A DNA stretch of 64,000 nucleotides, from positions 62,001-126,000 of the forward strand of contig JAAEQC010000218.1 of NCBI GenBank assembly GCA_024231905.1. Direction: 5' to 3'. Shown here piece after piece: positions 38,167 through 46,596 of this stretch. The position numbers and the translations under genes were made by a program. Numbering within the stretch: position 1 is the stretch's first letter; each line of letters begins with the position of its first letter. Under the pieces are notes generated by a model that saw only the letters and a program-made list of their open reading frames with translations, was not told the origin of the DNA and made no database searches. This DNA comes from a bacterium. GTDB taxonomy: Bacteria > Krumholzibacteriota > Krumholzibacteriia > LZORAL124-64-63.

Positions 38167-38675
38167 AGGACGACTGCAACCAGATGGAACTGCTGCTGAC
38201 CGAGTTCGCCGACGACGAACTCGAGGCCGCCGACGCCGAACGGGTCGCCGCCCACGTGGCCGCGTGCGCCGACTGCCGGGCCGAGTTGAACCGGGAACTG
38301 GCCCTGCGAAACGCCCTCGGTGGGCTGCCGGTTCAGGTCGGACCCTCGATCGACGTGCCCGCCGGCCGGTCCGTGCCGCGATCTCCCTTCGCCGGCCGCC
38401 GGCGCCGGTGGTCCCTGGCCGGCGGCCTGGCTGCCGCGGCCCTGGCCGCCGTACTCTTCCTGCCCACCGGGAGCGGCGACGCTCCGACGACGGTGGCCGA
38501 GACCGATATCGACGCCATCCGCCGGGACGCCCGTACTTCCCTGCTCCTGACGGCCAGCATCCTCGCGAAATCCGAACGGCACACCGTGGTCGACGTATTC
38601 GGCCGACAATTGCCCGCAGCGATCCGGGGCGCGATCCCGGACAAGGCGGTCACCCCTGAAGGAGGACAAGGATGA
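38163..38675 (+). CDS. Zinc-finger anti-sigma factor (ZAS family), single-pass membrane protein
   Basis: The 170-aa product starts in an ATGA overlap with the sigma gene. The N-terminal ZAS domain has LLLTEFADDELEAADAERV and His31-Cys35-Cys38 (HVAACADC), the HxxxCxxC motif that binds sigma factors. A membrane helix WSLAGGLAAAALAAVLFLP follows at ~95-113, and the remaining ~55 residues should be periplasmic (DIDAIRRDARTSLLLTASILA). This topology allows the periplasmic part to sense envelope stress. The next gene overlaps by four bases. Confidence 0.92.
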   Translation: MKDDCNQMELLLTEFADDELEAADAERVAAHVAACADCRAELNRELALRNALGGLPVQVGPSIDVPAGRSVPRSPFAGRRRRWSLAGGLAAAALAAVLFLPTGSGDAPTTVAETDIDAIRRDARTSLLLTASILAKSERHTVVDVFGRQLPAAIRGAIPDKAVTPEGGQG

Positions 38676-39229
38676 AGACCCCCCGCACCATCGTCGCGCT
38701 GGCGCTGGTTACGGTCCTCGCGGCCGGCGCGGCCTTCGCGACCGACCTGGAGGACGAGCCAGGCTACGTCGACCTGGAGTGGATTACCATTCCCGACGAC
38801 GCCGACGAGATCCAGGATATCGATCTGACTCCCATGTTGCTGGCCGCAGCCAAGGATGTGGAGGACGAGGACACGGACGCGGCCCTCATGGAAGCCCTGA
38901 CCATGGTCCGCTCGATCCGGGTCCGGGCCTGGTCAATGGATGACGAGGACGCCCGGACGAGCGACGCGGTGGAGCGCATCACCACCCGGCTCAAGAAGGA
39001 GTCCTGGAAGCGTCTGATCTACGTGAAGAGCGACGACGAGACCGTGGTCGTGAACGCCAAGTACGACGACGGCGACATGGTCGGCCTCGTGCTCGTGGTC
39101 CACGAGCCCGGGGACAGCGTGGCCTTCGTCAACGTGGTCGGCGACCTGGACCTGGCCAATCTCTTCAAACTGGCCACCATGATCGATTCGGAGGAGTTGG
39201 ATGACCTGATGGTGAACCACGATCACTGA
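38672..39229 (+). CDS. Exported DUF4252-family protein in the sigma/anti-sigma operon
   Basis: The 185-aa protein has a signal peptide MKTPRTIVALALVTVLAAGAAFA, then an acidic mature part. Segments such as LMEALTMVRSIRVRAWSMDDED, LKKESWKRLIYVKSDDETVVVNAKYDDGDMVGLVLVV and VNVVGDLDLANLFKLA match the DUF4252 layout (helix, strand, then a GD-D segment). DUF4252 proteins commonly accompany ECF sigma factors in FCB-group bacteria. The ATGA overlap with the anti-sigma gene supports a shared role, perhaps as target or periplasmic sensor. The biochemical function is unknown. Confidence 0.85.
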   Translation: MKTPRTIVALALVTVLAAGAAFATDLEDEPGYVDLEWITIPDDADEIQDIDLTPMLLAAAKDVEDEDTDAALMEALTMVRSIRVRAWSMDDEDARTSDAVERITTRLKKESWKRLIYVKSDDETVVVNAKYDDGDMVGLVLVVHEPGDSVAFVNVVGDLDLANLFKLATMIDSEELDDLMVNHDH

Positions 39230-39253
39230 CGGTCGGCCTGTTCTGCAGCAAGT

Positions 39254-39283
39254 AAACGGCCCCGCCTCGAGGCGGGGCCGTTT
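39254..39283. terminator. Bidirectional terminator, perfect 30-bp palindrome
   Basis: A self-complementary 30-bp sequence (AAACGGCCCCGCCTC followed by its exact reverse complement) lies between convergent genes ending at 39229 and 39302. The AAA/TTT ends give a short U-tract in both directions, so one hairpin can serve both operons. Confidence 0.85.
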
Positions 39284-39301
39284 CGTATCGAGAGACGCGC
39301 G

Positions 39302-40507
39302 TCAGGCTTCGGTGGCCGCCGCGCCGCCCCCCAGACCCGCACCCAGGATGGCCAGGTACATCTGGTAGGACTCGGCGTCGCCGAAGTACCACTCGGTCAG
39401 GCCCGCCACGAAGAAGCCCACCCCTACGGCCAAGGCACCCAGGGTCCAGGCCCGGGCCCAGGGTGGCCCCCGGCGGGACGGCGTGCGCATGCGGCGCCAC
39501 CGCCGCCAGGGGACGACCACCTGGGCGACCATGAGAAACAGGCCCAGCGCCAGGCCCGGCACCCCCCAGATCACTGCCAGGTGGACGAGATTCGAGTGCA
39601 TGTGACCGTGGTAGAGGGTGTTCTCGTCGCCGTAGTAGTCGGGTCCGATGGCGGTCAGGCCGCGGTCCCCCACCCCGGTCACGGGATGGGCCTCGATCAT
39701 GACCAGGCCCCCGCGCCAGGTCTCCAGGCGGCGCTGCGTGCTCTTGTCGGCCGCGATCTCCACCGGATCCAGTCGTTTGGCAAGACGGTCCGGCAACCAC
39801 CCGTGCGGAAGAGCCAACAGCAGGACCGCAACCGCCGTCACAGCCACCAGAGCCAGCACGGCGTGCCGTGGCCGTAGGGCCATGCCCAGAGTCCCCAGGC
39901 CCGCCAGGTACCCGAGCCAGGCGCTACGGGTTAAAGTCTGCACCAGCCCCACGAGCACCAGGACAGCCACCGCACCGGCCACCAGCCGGCTGCGACGACC
40001 GAGCCCGCGGGTGACCGTCGCGCCGGCGGCCACCAGGCCAACCATCAACAGCAGGGCTCCGGAGGTCATGGCGCCGGAGATGCCGGCCATGCGCCGGTTG
40101 AAGAGTCCGCCGTGTTCCACCAGGGCCGTGACCAGGCCCCAGCCGGACAGGACGGTCCCGCCGGCCAGCAGGGCCCAGAACAAGAGGCGTCGGTTCGTCT
40201 CCCCCACTGCCGCGGCCGCCACCACCCACAGGGCAGCGAAGAGATAGAAGCGGCGCAGATAGAAGAGCGACTGGCCCGGATCCGTGGACAGGGGCACCAT
40301 GAGCGCGGCCCAGGCGAAGAGGCAGACGGTCGGGATTTCCAGATCTGTCCGCGGCCAGGCACGCCGGCCGCCGGCCGCCAGGGCCACCAGGGCCACCCCC
40401 AGCAGGCTCTGGCTCACCGCGATGCTGAGACTGCAGGTGAAGAGCATGGCCACGGCTGCGGCCACCAATAGCCGGCGCGACCAGGTCTTGGGCTGGGCCG
40501 GGTCCAT
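39302..40507 (-). CDS. O-antigen ligase/polymerase family membrane protein (Wzy_C)
   Basis: ATG 40507 follows GGGAG. The 401-aa polytopic protein has about ten hydrophobic helices, with LTRSAWLGYLAGLGTLGMAL and the periplasmic loop ending HMHSNLVHLAVIWGVPGLALG, matching the Wzy_C/RfaL signature (TLTRSxW... and HxHNxxL... type motifs). Family members ligate or polymerise glycans on lipid carriers. It follows the Na+-decarboxylase beta-subunit gene by 11 bases on the same strand, an unexpected pairing. Substrate is not inferable. Confidence 0.83.
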   Translation of the reverse strand: MDPAQPKTWSRRLLVAAAVAMLFTCSLSIAVSQSLLGVALVALAAGGRRAWPRTDLEIPTVCLFAWAALMVPLSTDPGQSLFYLRRFYLFAALWVVAAAAVGETNRRLLFWALLAGGTVLSGWGLVTALVEHGGLFNRRMAGISGAMTSGALLLMVGLVAAGATVTRGLGRRSRLVAGAVAVLVLVGLVQTLTRSAWLGYLAGLGTLGMALRPRHAVLALVAVTAVAVLLLALPHGWLPDRLAKRLDPVEIAADKSTQRRLETWRGGLVMIEAHPVTGVGDRGLTAIGPDYYGDENTLYHGHMHSNLVHLAVIWGVPGLALGLFLMVAQVVVPWRRWRRMRTPSRRGPPWARAWTLGALAVGVGFFVAGLTEWYFGDAESYQMYLAILGAGLGGGAAATEA

Positions 40508-40518
40508 GCAGGCTCCCG

Positions 40519-41646
40519 TCAGAATACGAAGCGCGCCAGGAAGACACCCGCCGCCACGGCCGAACCGATGACGCCGGCAACATTGGGAGCCATGGCGTGC
40601 ATGATGAGGAAGTTCTGGGGGTCCTCCCGGGCGCCGACCATCTGGCAGACTCGGGCGCTGTCGGGCACGGCGCTCACCCCGGCGGCGCCGATGATGGGAT
40701 TGATCTTGTCCTTGGCGAAGACGTTCATGAGCTTCGCGAAGAGGATGCCGGCGGCCGTGGCCACGCAGAAGCTGGCCGCGCCGAGCACCACGATCTTCAC
40801 CGAGTCCAGCGTCAGGAACCGGCTGGCATCGGTGGAGGCGCCCACGCACAGGCCCAGCAGGATGGTCACCGTGTCGATGAGCGCGTTGCGCGCCGTCTTG
40901 GCCAGGCGCTCGGTCACACCGCTCTCCTTGAGCAGGTTCCCGAAGAAGAGGAAGCCCAACAGGCTGATGGAGCCCGGCGCGATGCACGCGCAGAGGATGA
41001 AGGCCACCACCGGGAAGAGGATGCGCACCCGCTTGCTCACCGGCCGCGAGGGTTTCATGCGGATGAGCCGTTCCTCGCGCGAGGTCAGGAGCTTGATGAT
41101 GGGCGGCTGGATGACCGGCACCAGGGCCATGTAGCTGTAGGCGGCCACAGCGATGGCGCCCAGCAGGTGCGGCGCCAGCTGGCTCGAGAGGAAGATGGCC
41201 GTGGGACCGTCTGCGCCGCCGATGATGCCGATGGCGGCTGCGTCCTTGGGCGGAAAGCCCAGCAGAAGGGAGCCGGCGAACGTCAGGAAGATGCCGGCCT
41301 GGGCGGCGGCGCCCAGGAGGATCAGGCGCGGGTTGGACAGCATGGCCGAAAAGTCCGTCATGGCCCCGATGCCCAGGAAGATCAGGGGCGGATACCAACC
41401 CTGAGTCACGCCCTGGTAGAGGATGTTGAGCACGCTGCCGCTCTCGTAGATGCCGACGTTCATGCCGGGCGAAAGCGGAATGTTGCCCACGAGTATGCCG
41501 AAACCGATGGGCACAAGAAGCAGCGGTTCGTAGTCCTTGGCGATGCCCAGGTAGATGAATGTGCAGCCGATGACCAGCATGACCATGTTGCCGGCGGAGA
41601 TGTTGCCGACGATTCCCGCCTGGAGGAATTCCCACAAGACATCCAT
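40519..41646 (-). CDS. Sodium ion-translocating decarboxylase beta subunit (MmdB/OadB/GcdB)
   Basis: The 375-aa integral membrane protein begins after TAGGAG. It has the family helices and conserved motifs: PIGFGILVGNIPL, FLGIGAMTDFSAML, GADGPTAIFLSSQLAPHLLGAIAVAAYSYM (with the IGGADGPTAI segment that includes the conserved Asp for Na+), and NVAGVIGSAVAAGVFL at the end. It couples decarboxylation of carboxybiotin to Na+ export. It is the fourth gene of the mmdA-D-C-B type operon. Confidence 0.95.
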   Translation of the reverse strand: MDVLWEFLQAGIVGNISAGNMVMLVIGCTFIYLGIAKDYEPLLLVPIGFGILVGNIPLSPGMNVGIYESGSVLNILYQGVTQGWYPPLIFLGIGAMTDFSAMLSNPRLILLGAAAQAGIFLTFAGSLLLGFPPKDAAAIGIIGGADGPTAIFLSSQLAPHLLGAIAVAAYSYMALVPVIQPPIIKLLTSREERLIRMKPSRPVSKRVRILFPVVAFILCACIAPGSISLLGFLFFGNLLKESGVTERLAKTARNALIDTVTILLGLCVGASTDASRFLTLDSVKIVVLGAASFCVATAAGILFAKLMNVFAKDKINPIIGAAGVSAVPDSARVCQMVGAREDPQNFLIMHAMAPNVAGVIGSAVAAGVFLARFVF

Positions 41647-41655
41647 GAGGGGCTC

Positions 41656-42063
41656 CTACGCCAGTTCCACGAGGGTCTCGTTCTCGCGCACGCTGTCGCC
41701 GGCGGCCACGAGCACGGCCTTCACCGTGCCGGCGGATGGGGCGGCGATGGCCGTTTCCATCTTCATGGCCTCGATGACCAGCAGGGTCTGTCCCTGGTCC
41801 ACGGCGGCGCCGACCTGGCACTTCACCTCGAGGACGGTACCCGCGATGGGCGAGGCCACGCCTCCACCCGAGGCCGCGACGGGAGCCGGACCGGGAGCCG
41901 GGGCCGCCATGGGCGGCGGCGGCATGACCGGACCCACGGCCGGGGCGGCGGCGGGGGCCGGCGGCAACGGGGATCCCGACGCCGGCGTCATCTCGTCCTT
42001 GGCGTCGAGCACCTGCACATCGACCTCGTAGGCCACGCCGTGGACGGTGATCTTCAGCTTCAT
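41656..42063 (-). CDS. Biotin carrier subunit of the Na+-translocating decarboxylase (MmdC-like)
   Basis: The 135-aa protein has a short N-terminal domain (MKLKITVHGVAYEVDVQVL), a Pro/Ala-rich flexible linker (residues ~30-65) and a C-terminal biotinyl domain with the biotin site in LLVIEAMKMETAIAAP. The linker swings biotin between carboxyltransferase and the membrane beta subunit. GAGGAGC precedes the ATG. It lies 9 bases upstream of the beta subunit gene. Confidence 0.93.
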   Translation of the reverse strand: MKLKITVHGVAYEVDVQVLDAKDEMTPASGSPLPPAPAAAPAVGPVMPPPPMAAPAPGPAPVAASGGGVASPIAGTVLEVKCQVGAAVDQGQTLLVIEAMKMETAIAAPSAGTVKAVLVAAGDSVRENETLVELA

Positions 42064-42099
42064 GACTCGCTCCTCGACGGCGCGGTTGTCCGCGCCCGC

Positions 42100-42459
42100 T
42101 CAGCGGTTGTGTTTCGAACGTTCGACGACGTGGGACCCCTGCAAAGTGAGACGTCCCTGGGCCGACCAGGGAGTGCGGCGTTGCCGCGGCGACAGCAGAC
42201 GCCGGATGCGACGCACGCGGAAACGGCCGCCGGCCACCGTGGCGCAGGCCGCCGCGATGATCACCAGGGTCGTCGCATCGATGGTGGGTTCCTTCTCCAC
42301 CGCCGCTTCCTTGGCCCGGGCCTCGGCCGCCTGCCAGCGGTCGTCCAGGCGCCTGAACAGCGCCACGACGCCGGCGATCAGCGTCAACACCAGGAAGACG
42401 ATGAAGATGCCGCTCAGGGCCAGGATGCCCATGTCCTTGTCGAGTCCGCCCACGTCCAT
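42100..42459 (-). CDS. Small membrane subunit of the Na+-translocating decarboxylase (OadG/MmdD-like)
   Basis: The 119-aa protein has one N-terminal membrane helix (GILALSGIFIVFLVLTLIAGVVALF), a charged linker, TIDATTLVIIAAACATVAGG, and ends with RVRRIRRLLS and SAQGRLTLQGSHVVERSK, typical of OadG/MmdD-type subunits that hold the complex together. It lies three bases after the carboxyltransferase stop. An in-frame GTG at 42453 has better spacing from GGAG than ATG 42459, so the start could be two codons later. Confidence 0.85.
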   Translation of the reverse strand: MDVGGLDKDMGILALSGIFIVFLVLTLIAGVVALFRRLDDRWQAAEARAKEAAVEKEPTIDATTLVIIAAACATVAGGRFRVRRIRRLLSPRQRRTPWSAQGRLTLQGSHVVERSKHNR

Positions 42460-42462
42460 CTC

Positions 42463-44013
42463 CTACAGGGGAATGAGTCCGTGCTTCTTGCGCGGACGCA
42501 TCTCGGTCTTGGACTTCAGGATCTCCAGGGACAGCGCCACGTACGCCCGCGTGTCGGCGGGCTCGATGACGTCGTCCACCATGCCCCGGGCTGCGGCCAC
42601 GTAGGGATTGGAGAACTCCTCGGTGTACTCGTCCATCTTCTCCTGCCGCACGGTCTCCGGGTCCTCAGCGGCAGCGATGTCCTTGCGGTAGAGCACGTTC
42701 ACGGCACCCTCGGCGCCCATGACCGCGATCTCGGCCGTGGGCCAGGCGGCCACCCGGTCGGCGCCCATGCTGCGGGCGCACATGGCCAGGTAGGCGCCGC
42801 CGTAGGCCTTGCGCACCACCACGGTGATCTTCGGGACCGTGGCCGCGCCGTAGGCGAAGAGCATCTTGGCGCCGTGGCGGATGATGCCGCCGTATTCCTG
42901 CTGCACCCCGGGCATGAAGCCGGGCACGTCCACGAAGGTGACCAGCGGGATGTTGAAGGCATTGCAGAAGCGGATGAAACGGGCGCCCTTGCCGGACGAA
43001 TCGATGTCCAGCACGCCGGCCTTGCGGCGGGGATTGTTGCCGACCACGCCGATGGTCGAGCCCTCCATGCGGGCGAAGCCCACGATGAGGTTCGGCGCGT
43101 AGTGCTCCTGCACCTCCATGAAGTCGCCCCGGTCCACCACGCGCCGGATGACGTCGTGCATGTCGTAGGCCGTCCGCGAGTTCTCCGGGACGATGTCGTT
43201 CATGGCCTCGTCGGCGTCCACCTCCTCCTCGTGGAGTTCCTCCAGGAAGGGCGGATCGTCGGTGTTGTTGCTGGGCAGGAACGAGAGCAGGCGCTTGGCG
43301 ATCTCGATGCCCTCGCCGCCGCTCTCGGCCACGAAGTGGACCACGCCCGAGTAGTGGGAGTGGGGATCCACGCCGCCGAGCTGCTCGGCGGTCACGTCCT
43401 CGCCGGTGACCTGCTTGATGACGCTGGGGCCGGTGATGTACATCTGGCCCTCGGTACGGACCTGGATGATGAAGTCCGTCAGGGCGGGCGAGTAGGCCGC
43501 GCCGCCGGCGCAGGGACCGGAGATGATGGAAATCTGGGGGACCACGCCGCTGGCCTTGATGTTCCGATAGAAGATGTCCCCGTAGCCAGCCAGGGAGTCG
43601 ACGCCCTCCTGGATGCGCGCCCCGCCGCTGTCGTTGATGAAGACGATGGGGTCGCCGGTCTTCATGGCGTCGTCCATGAGGTCGGCGATCTTGCGCGCGG
43701 TGGCCTCACCCACGGCGCCGCCGGCCACGGTGAAGTCCTGGCTGGCCGCGTACACCGGACGGCCGCCCACCAGGCCGTAGCCCGTGACCACGCCTTCGCC
43801 GGGCAGTTCCTTGCCCTCCATACCGAAGGCGGTGCAGCGGTGCTTCATGAACAGATGGGTCTCGTGGAACGTATCCGGATCGTAGAATCCGCCCAACCGC
43901 TCGCGGGCCGTGCGCTTGCCGGCCGCGTGCTGCTTGGCTATGCGGGCTTCGCCCCCGCCTTGATAAAGCCGCGCCTTCTTGCGGCGCAGCGCATCGATCT
44001 TCGATTCGGCCAT
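42463..44013 (-). CDS. Carboxyltransferase subunit of Na+-translocating methylmalonyl-CoA decarboxylase (MmdA-like)
   Basis: ATG 44013 follows AGGAGAG; 516 residues. It has the acyl-CoA carboxyltransferase motifs [64 protein letters not shown] and [19 protein letters not shown]. Sequence alone cannot separate PccB from MmdA; its place beside delta, biotin and beta subunit genes of a Na+-decarboxylase supports MmdA. It would take the carboxyl from (S)-methylmalonyl-CoA onto biotin. A second, different carboxyltransferase lies at 33942. The operon runs mmdA, D, C, B, then an O-antigen ligase. Confidence 0.9.
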   Translation of the reverse strand: MAESKIDALRRKKARLYQGGGEARIAKQHAAGKRTARERLGGFYDPDTFHETHLFMKHRCTAFGMEGKELPGEGVVTGYGLVGGRPVYAASQDFTVAGGAVGEATARKIADLMDDAMKTGDPIVFINDSGGARIQEGVDSLAGYGDIFYRNIKASGVVPQISIISGPCAGGAAYSPALTDFIIQVRTEGQMYITGPSVIKQVTGEDVTAEQLGGVDPHSHYSGVVHFVAESGGEGIEIAKRLLSFLPSNNTDDPPFLEELHEEEVDADEAMNDIVPENSRTAYDMHDVIRRVVDRGDFMEVQEHYAPNLIVGFARMEGSTIGVVGNNPRRKAGVLDIDSSGKGARFIRFCNAFNIPLVTFVDVPGFMPGVQQEYGGIIRHGAKMLFAYGAATVPKITVVVRKAYGGAYLAMCARSMGADRVAAWPTAEIAVMGAEGAVNVLYRKDIAAAEDPETVRQEKMDEYTEEFSNPYVAAARGMVDDVIEPADTRAYVALSLEILKSKTEMRPRKKHGLIPL

Positions 44014-44146
44014 GTCGGCACTCTCCTGCTTACGGGCCGTGTGACCTCGAGCCGCGACACCGCGGCATTCAGGGGGATAGGTAACACCTGCCCCCCGGAT
44101 GTCAACCATCCAACAGGTAAAGAATCGCGCCCGGAGCGGGATGCTG

Positions 44147-44830
44147 TCAGAACCAGTAGATGAAGCTCAGGCTGCCCATTCCGTACCAGCCGTCGTCGTC
44201 GAAACGGCGCGTGGAACTCTTGGTCTGCTCGACGGTGACGCGGTCCGATTCCAGGGGCGGCACAAGATCCCGTTCGACCCGACGCCGGATCTCCTCCCGA
44301 TCGCCCCAGGAATAGGTCAGACCGAAAGTGGTCTCGACGGTGAGGAACTCCCAGGGACGCAACGCCAGGCGTATACCCGTAGACAGGGACCAGGTCTCGA
44401 CCCAGTTGTCGGTCGTGCTGAATGTGATTCGATTCGTGTAGTAGTAGTCGTGAACCCACCGCTCGTCGCTCCAGAGGTACTGCAGATTGACGTGCCCCAT
44501 GAAATCCAGGATGCCCTCGGAGGCCATACGTCGTCCCAACTGAAGACGTACGAAACCGGACTCCCGCTGGCTCTTGTAGTGCTCGTCGTCGCGGCCCTGG
44601 AGGGAATCGGGCTCGTCCGTGTCCCAGGTCCGTGAATCCGACTCGTCCAGCCAGTCGTTGGGCCCGGCGGCCACGCCCAGTTCCCAGGGGCCGACCCAGC
44701 GGCGCAAGGTCAGGCCCTCGTCCCAGCCCAGGCCCCAGCGGCGGCCACGGGAAGGATCATCGTCGGCATAAGAGATAGGGGCCGCCGTCAGCACGACGGC
44801 GGCCAGAAGGAACATCCATACGGTCTTCAC
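44147..44830 (-). CDS. Putative outer-membrane beta-barrel protein
   Basis: A GTG start at 44830 has GGGGGC nine bases upstream; the signal peptide MKTVWMFLLAAVVLTAAPISYA is followed by a 205-residue mature part with alternating aromatic strands, for example WVGPWELGVAAGPNDW, GFVRLQLGRRMA, HVNLQYLWSDERW, TWSLSTGIRLALRPWEFLTVETTFGLTYSW, and ends SLSFIYWF. A C-terminal Phe after alternating residues is a classic barrel-assembly signal. Eight to ten strands fit the length. It follows the aminopeptidase gene by 13 bases. No named family is recognised. Confidence 0.78.
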   Translation of the reverse strand: MKTVWMFLLAAVVLTAAPISYADDDPSRGRRWGLGWDEGLTLRRWVGPWELGVAAGPNDWLDESDSRTWDTDEPDSLQGRDDEHYKSQRESGFVRLQLGRRMASEGILDFMGHVNLQYLWSDERWVHDYYYTNRITFSTTDNWVETWSLSTGIRLALRPWEFLTVETTFGLTYSWGDREEIRRRVERDLVPPLESDRVTVEQTKSSTRRFDDDGWYGMGSLSFIYWF

Positions 44831-44843
44831 TTCGCCCAGCCCC

Positions 44844-45959
44844 CTACTTCAGGTTGTCCGGATTCAGGCCCCGCAGATCCTCAGGTACGAAGAGGCCGTC
44901 CTTGCGGATGAGCACGTCGTCGAACCAGATCTCACCACCGCCCCATTCGGGGGTCTGGATCATGACGATGTCCCAGTGCTGGGCCGACTTGTTGCCGTTG
45001 AAGGCGGACTCGTAGGCGTTGCCCGGGGTGAGGTGGAAGCTGCCCGAGATCTTCTCGTCGAAGAGGGTGTCGAGCATGGGTGTGGTGATCCAGGGGTTCA
45101 CGCCCAGGGCGAACTCCCCGAAGAAGCGGGCGCCCTCGTCGATGTCCAGGGCCTCCTGGAGCTTCTCGTCGGGGCCGTCGCAGGTGGCGTCGACGATCTT
45201 CCCGTCACGGCACTCGAAGCGGATGTTGTCCAGGACCGCGCCGCCCTGGCGGGTCTTGGTGTTGTACTGGATTATGCCGTTGACGCTGTCCTTCACCGGC
45301 GCCGTGTACACCTCGCCGTCGGGGATGTTGCGGCCGCCGTCGCACTTGACCGCCGGTAGACCCTGGATGGAGAACTTCAGGTCCGTGCCCGGGCCCTTGA
45401 GGTGGACGCGGTCGGTCTTCTCGATGAGGGCCGCCAGGGGGTTCATGGCCTTGCTCATCTTGGCGTAGTCCAGGGTGCAGACGCGGAAGTAGAACTCGGC
45501 GAAGTCCTCGGTGGACCGCTCGGCAGCCTGGGCCATGGACGGGTTGGGGTAGCGCAAGACGCACCACTTCTTCTTCAGTCGGATCGGGATGTGCACCTCG
45601 CCCCAGTAGGCCTGGTCGTGCCACTTCATGCGGTCCGAATCCACGTCCGCCAGATCGAAGGGGTTGGTGCTGCCGCGCACGCCGATGTAGGCGTCGACGG
45701 CCTCCATGATGGGCTTGTGGAAGGCGCCCCAGGCCTTGAACTGCTCCTCGCCCGCGTTCCGGACGAAGCCGCGGCTGAGGGTCTCATCGTTGTAGTACCA
45801 GAAGGGGACGCCGCCGTGCTCGGTGGCCACCCGCACCAGCTCGCGCCCCAGGTCCATGGCCTCGAGGCCCTTGATCTCGATGTAGATCTTCTCGCCCGGC
45901 TGCAGCTTGACGCTGTAGGTGATGAGCTGCTCGGCGAGGTTCGTGACGCGTGAATCCAT
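44844..45959 (-). CDS. Aminopeptidase, peptidase family M29
   Basis: The 371-aa protein begins after AGGAGGAGACC. It has the M29 N-terminus (SRVTNLAEQLITYSVKLQPGEKIYIEIKG), and the metal-ligand regions GGRNIPDGEVYTAPVKDS (Glu), RFFGEFALGVNPW (Glu), and HLTPGNAYES through NKSAQHWDIV (His, Asp). These correspond to the Glu, Glu, His, His, Asp ligand set of the Thermus enzyme. It removes N-terminal amino acids in the cytosol. It is divergent from the methylmalonyl-CoA epimerase gene. With PepA, PepF and the oxoacid oxidoreductase it fits peptide catabolism. Confidence 0.93.
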   Translation of the reverse strand: MDSRVTNLAEQLITYSVKLQPGEKIYIEIKGLEAMDLGRELVRVATEHGGVPFWYYNDETLSRGFVRNAGEEQFKAWGAFHKPIMEAVDAYIGVRGSTNPFDLADVDSDRMKWHDQAYWGEVHIPIRLKKKWCVLRYPNPSMAQAAERSTEDFAEFYFRVCTLDYAKMSKAMNPLAALIEKTDRVHLKGPGTDLKFSIQGLPAVKCDGGRNIPDGEVYTAPVKDSVNGIIQYNTKTRQGGAVLDNIRFECRDGKIVDATCDGPDEKLQEALDIDEGARFFGEFALGVNPWITTPMLDTLFDEKISGSFHLTPGNAYESAFNGNKSAQHWDIVMIQTPEWGGGEIWFDDVLIRKDGLFVPEDLRGLNPDNLK

Positions 45960-46108
45960 GGTCTCCTCCTGGAGGTGCTGGGGGTTCGGCCGGGAGAATA
46001 ACCCGCCGCGGGGTGCAGGCGCACGGCATTTTCGTCCCCGGGGAATATTGGCTATGTTGGGCGCAACGACGAATCGCGGCCGCCGCGCCGCCCGGAAAGG
46101 ACGACCTC

Positions 46109-46573
46109 ATGAATGACCAGACGAACATGGAGAACATGCTGCCGGCCGGGACCGCCGGTTTCGTGGACCACGTGGGTATCGCCGTCCGCGACCTGGACGA
46201 GGGTATCGCCCTCTGGCGCGACCTGCTGGGACTCGAACTGGAACGCACCGAGGAGGTCCCCCAGGAACACGTGCGGGTGGCCTTCCTCAAGCTGGACCGC
46301 ACAGGCGCCCTGGGGCACATCGAACTGCTGGCCCCCATGTCCGACGAAGGCAACATCGCCAAGTTCATCGAGAAGAAGGGCCCGGGACTGCACCACGTGG
46401 CCATCGCGGCCAAGGATATGGGCAAGGTCATGGAGCGTTGCCGCGCCGCGGGTATCCGGCTGCTGGACGAGGAGCCCCGCACCGGGGCCGGCGGTAAGCA
46501 GATCGTCTTCGTGCATCCCAAGTCCGGTGGTGGGGTGCTGCTGGAAGTGTGCGCCGACCCGGTCCAAGCCTAG
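46109..46573 (+). CDS. mce: Methylmalonyl-CoA epimerase (VOC fold)
   Basis: ATG 46109 lies seven bases after AAAGGA; 154 residues. Two betaalphabeta-beta-beta VOC units start FVDHVGIAVRDLDEGIALWRD and LHHVAIAAKDMGKVME. Metal ligands are the His in VDHVGIAV, Glu in GHIELLAP, His in LHHVAIA and Glu in GGGVLLEVCA. It interconverts (R)- and (S)-methylmalonyl-CoA. Placement 2 kb from the mmd operon and 9 kb from the propionyl-type carboxylase supports this over other VOC enzymes. No methylmalonyl-CoA mutase is in the window. Confidence 0.95.
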   Translation: MNDQTNMENMLPAGTAGFVDHVGIAVRDLDEGIALWRDLLGLELERTEEVPQEHVRVAFLKLDRTGALGHIELLAPMSDEGNIAKFIEKKGPGLHHVAIAAKDMGKVMERCRAAGIRLLDEEPRTGAGGKQIVFVHPKSGGGVLLEVCADPVQA

Positions 46574-46596
46574 GACGGTTCGGGGCCGGATCCTAG
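46570..46596. terminator. Hairpin embedding both stop codons of convergent genes
   Basis: CTAGGA (46570-46575) pairs with TCCTAG (46591-46596), with an inner CGG/CCG pairing. The TAG stop of mce (46571-46573) and the stop of the minus-strand gene (46593-46595) both lie in the arms. There is no clear U-tract, so its efficiency as a terminator is uncertain. Confidence 0.45.

Noticed and set aside
40597..44163. Very long plus-strand open frame (1188 codons) opposite the Na+-decarboxylase operon
   Set aside because: It runs antisense to five well-identified genes, has no recognisable domains and is rich in His, Gly, Gln and Val as expected from reading GC-rich codons in the opposite frame.
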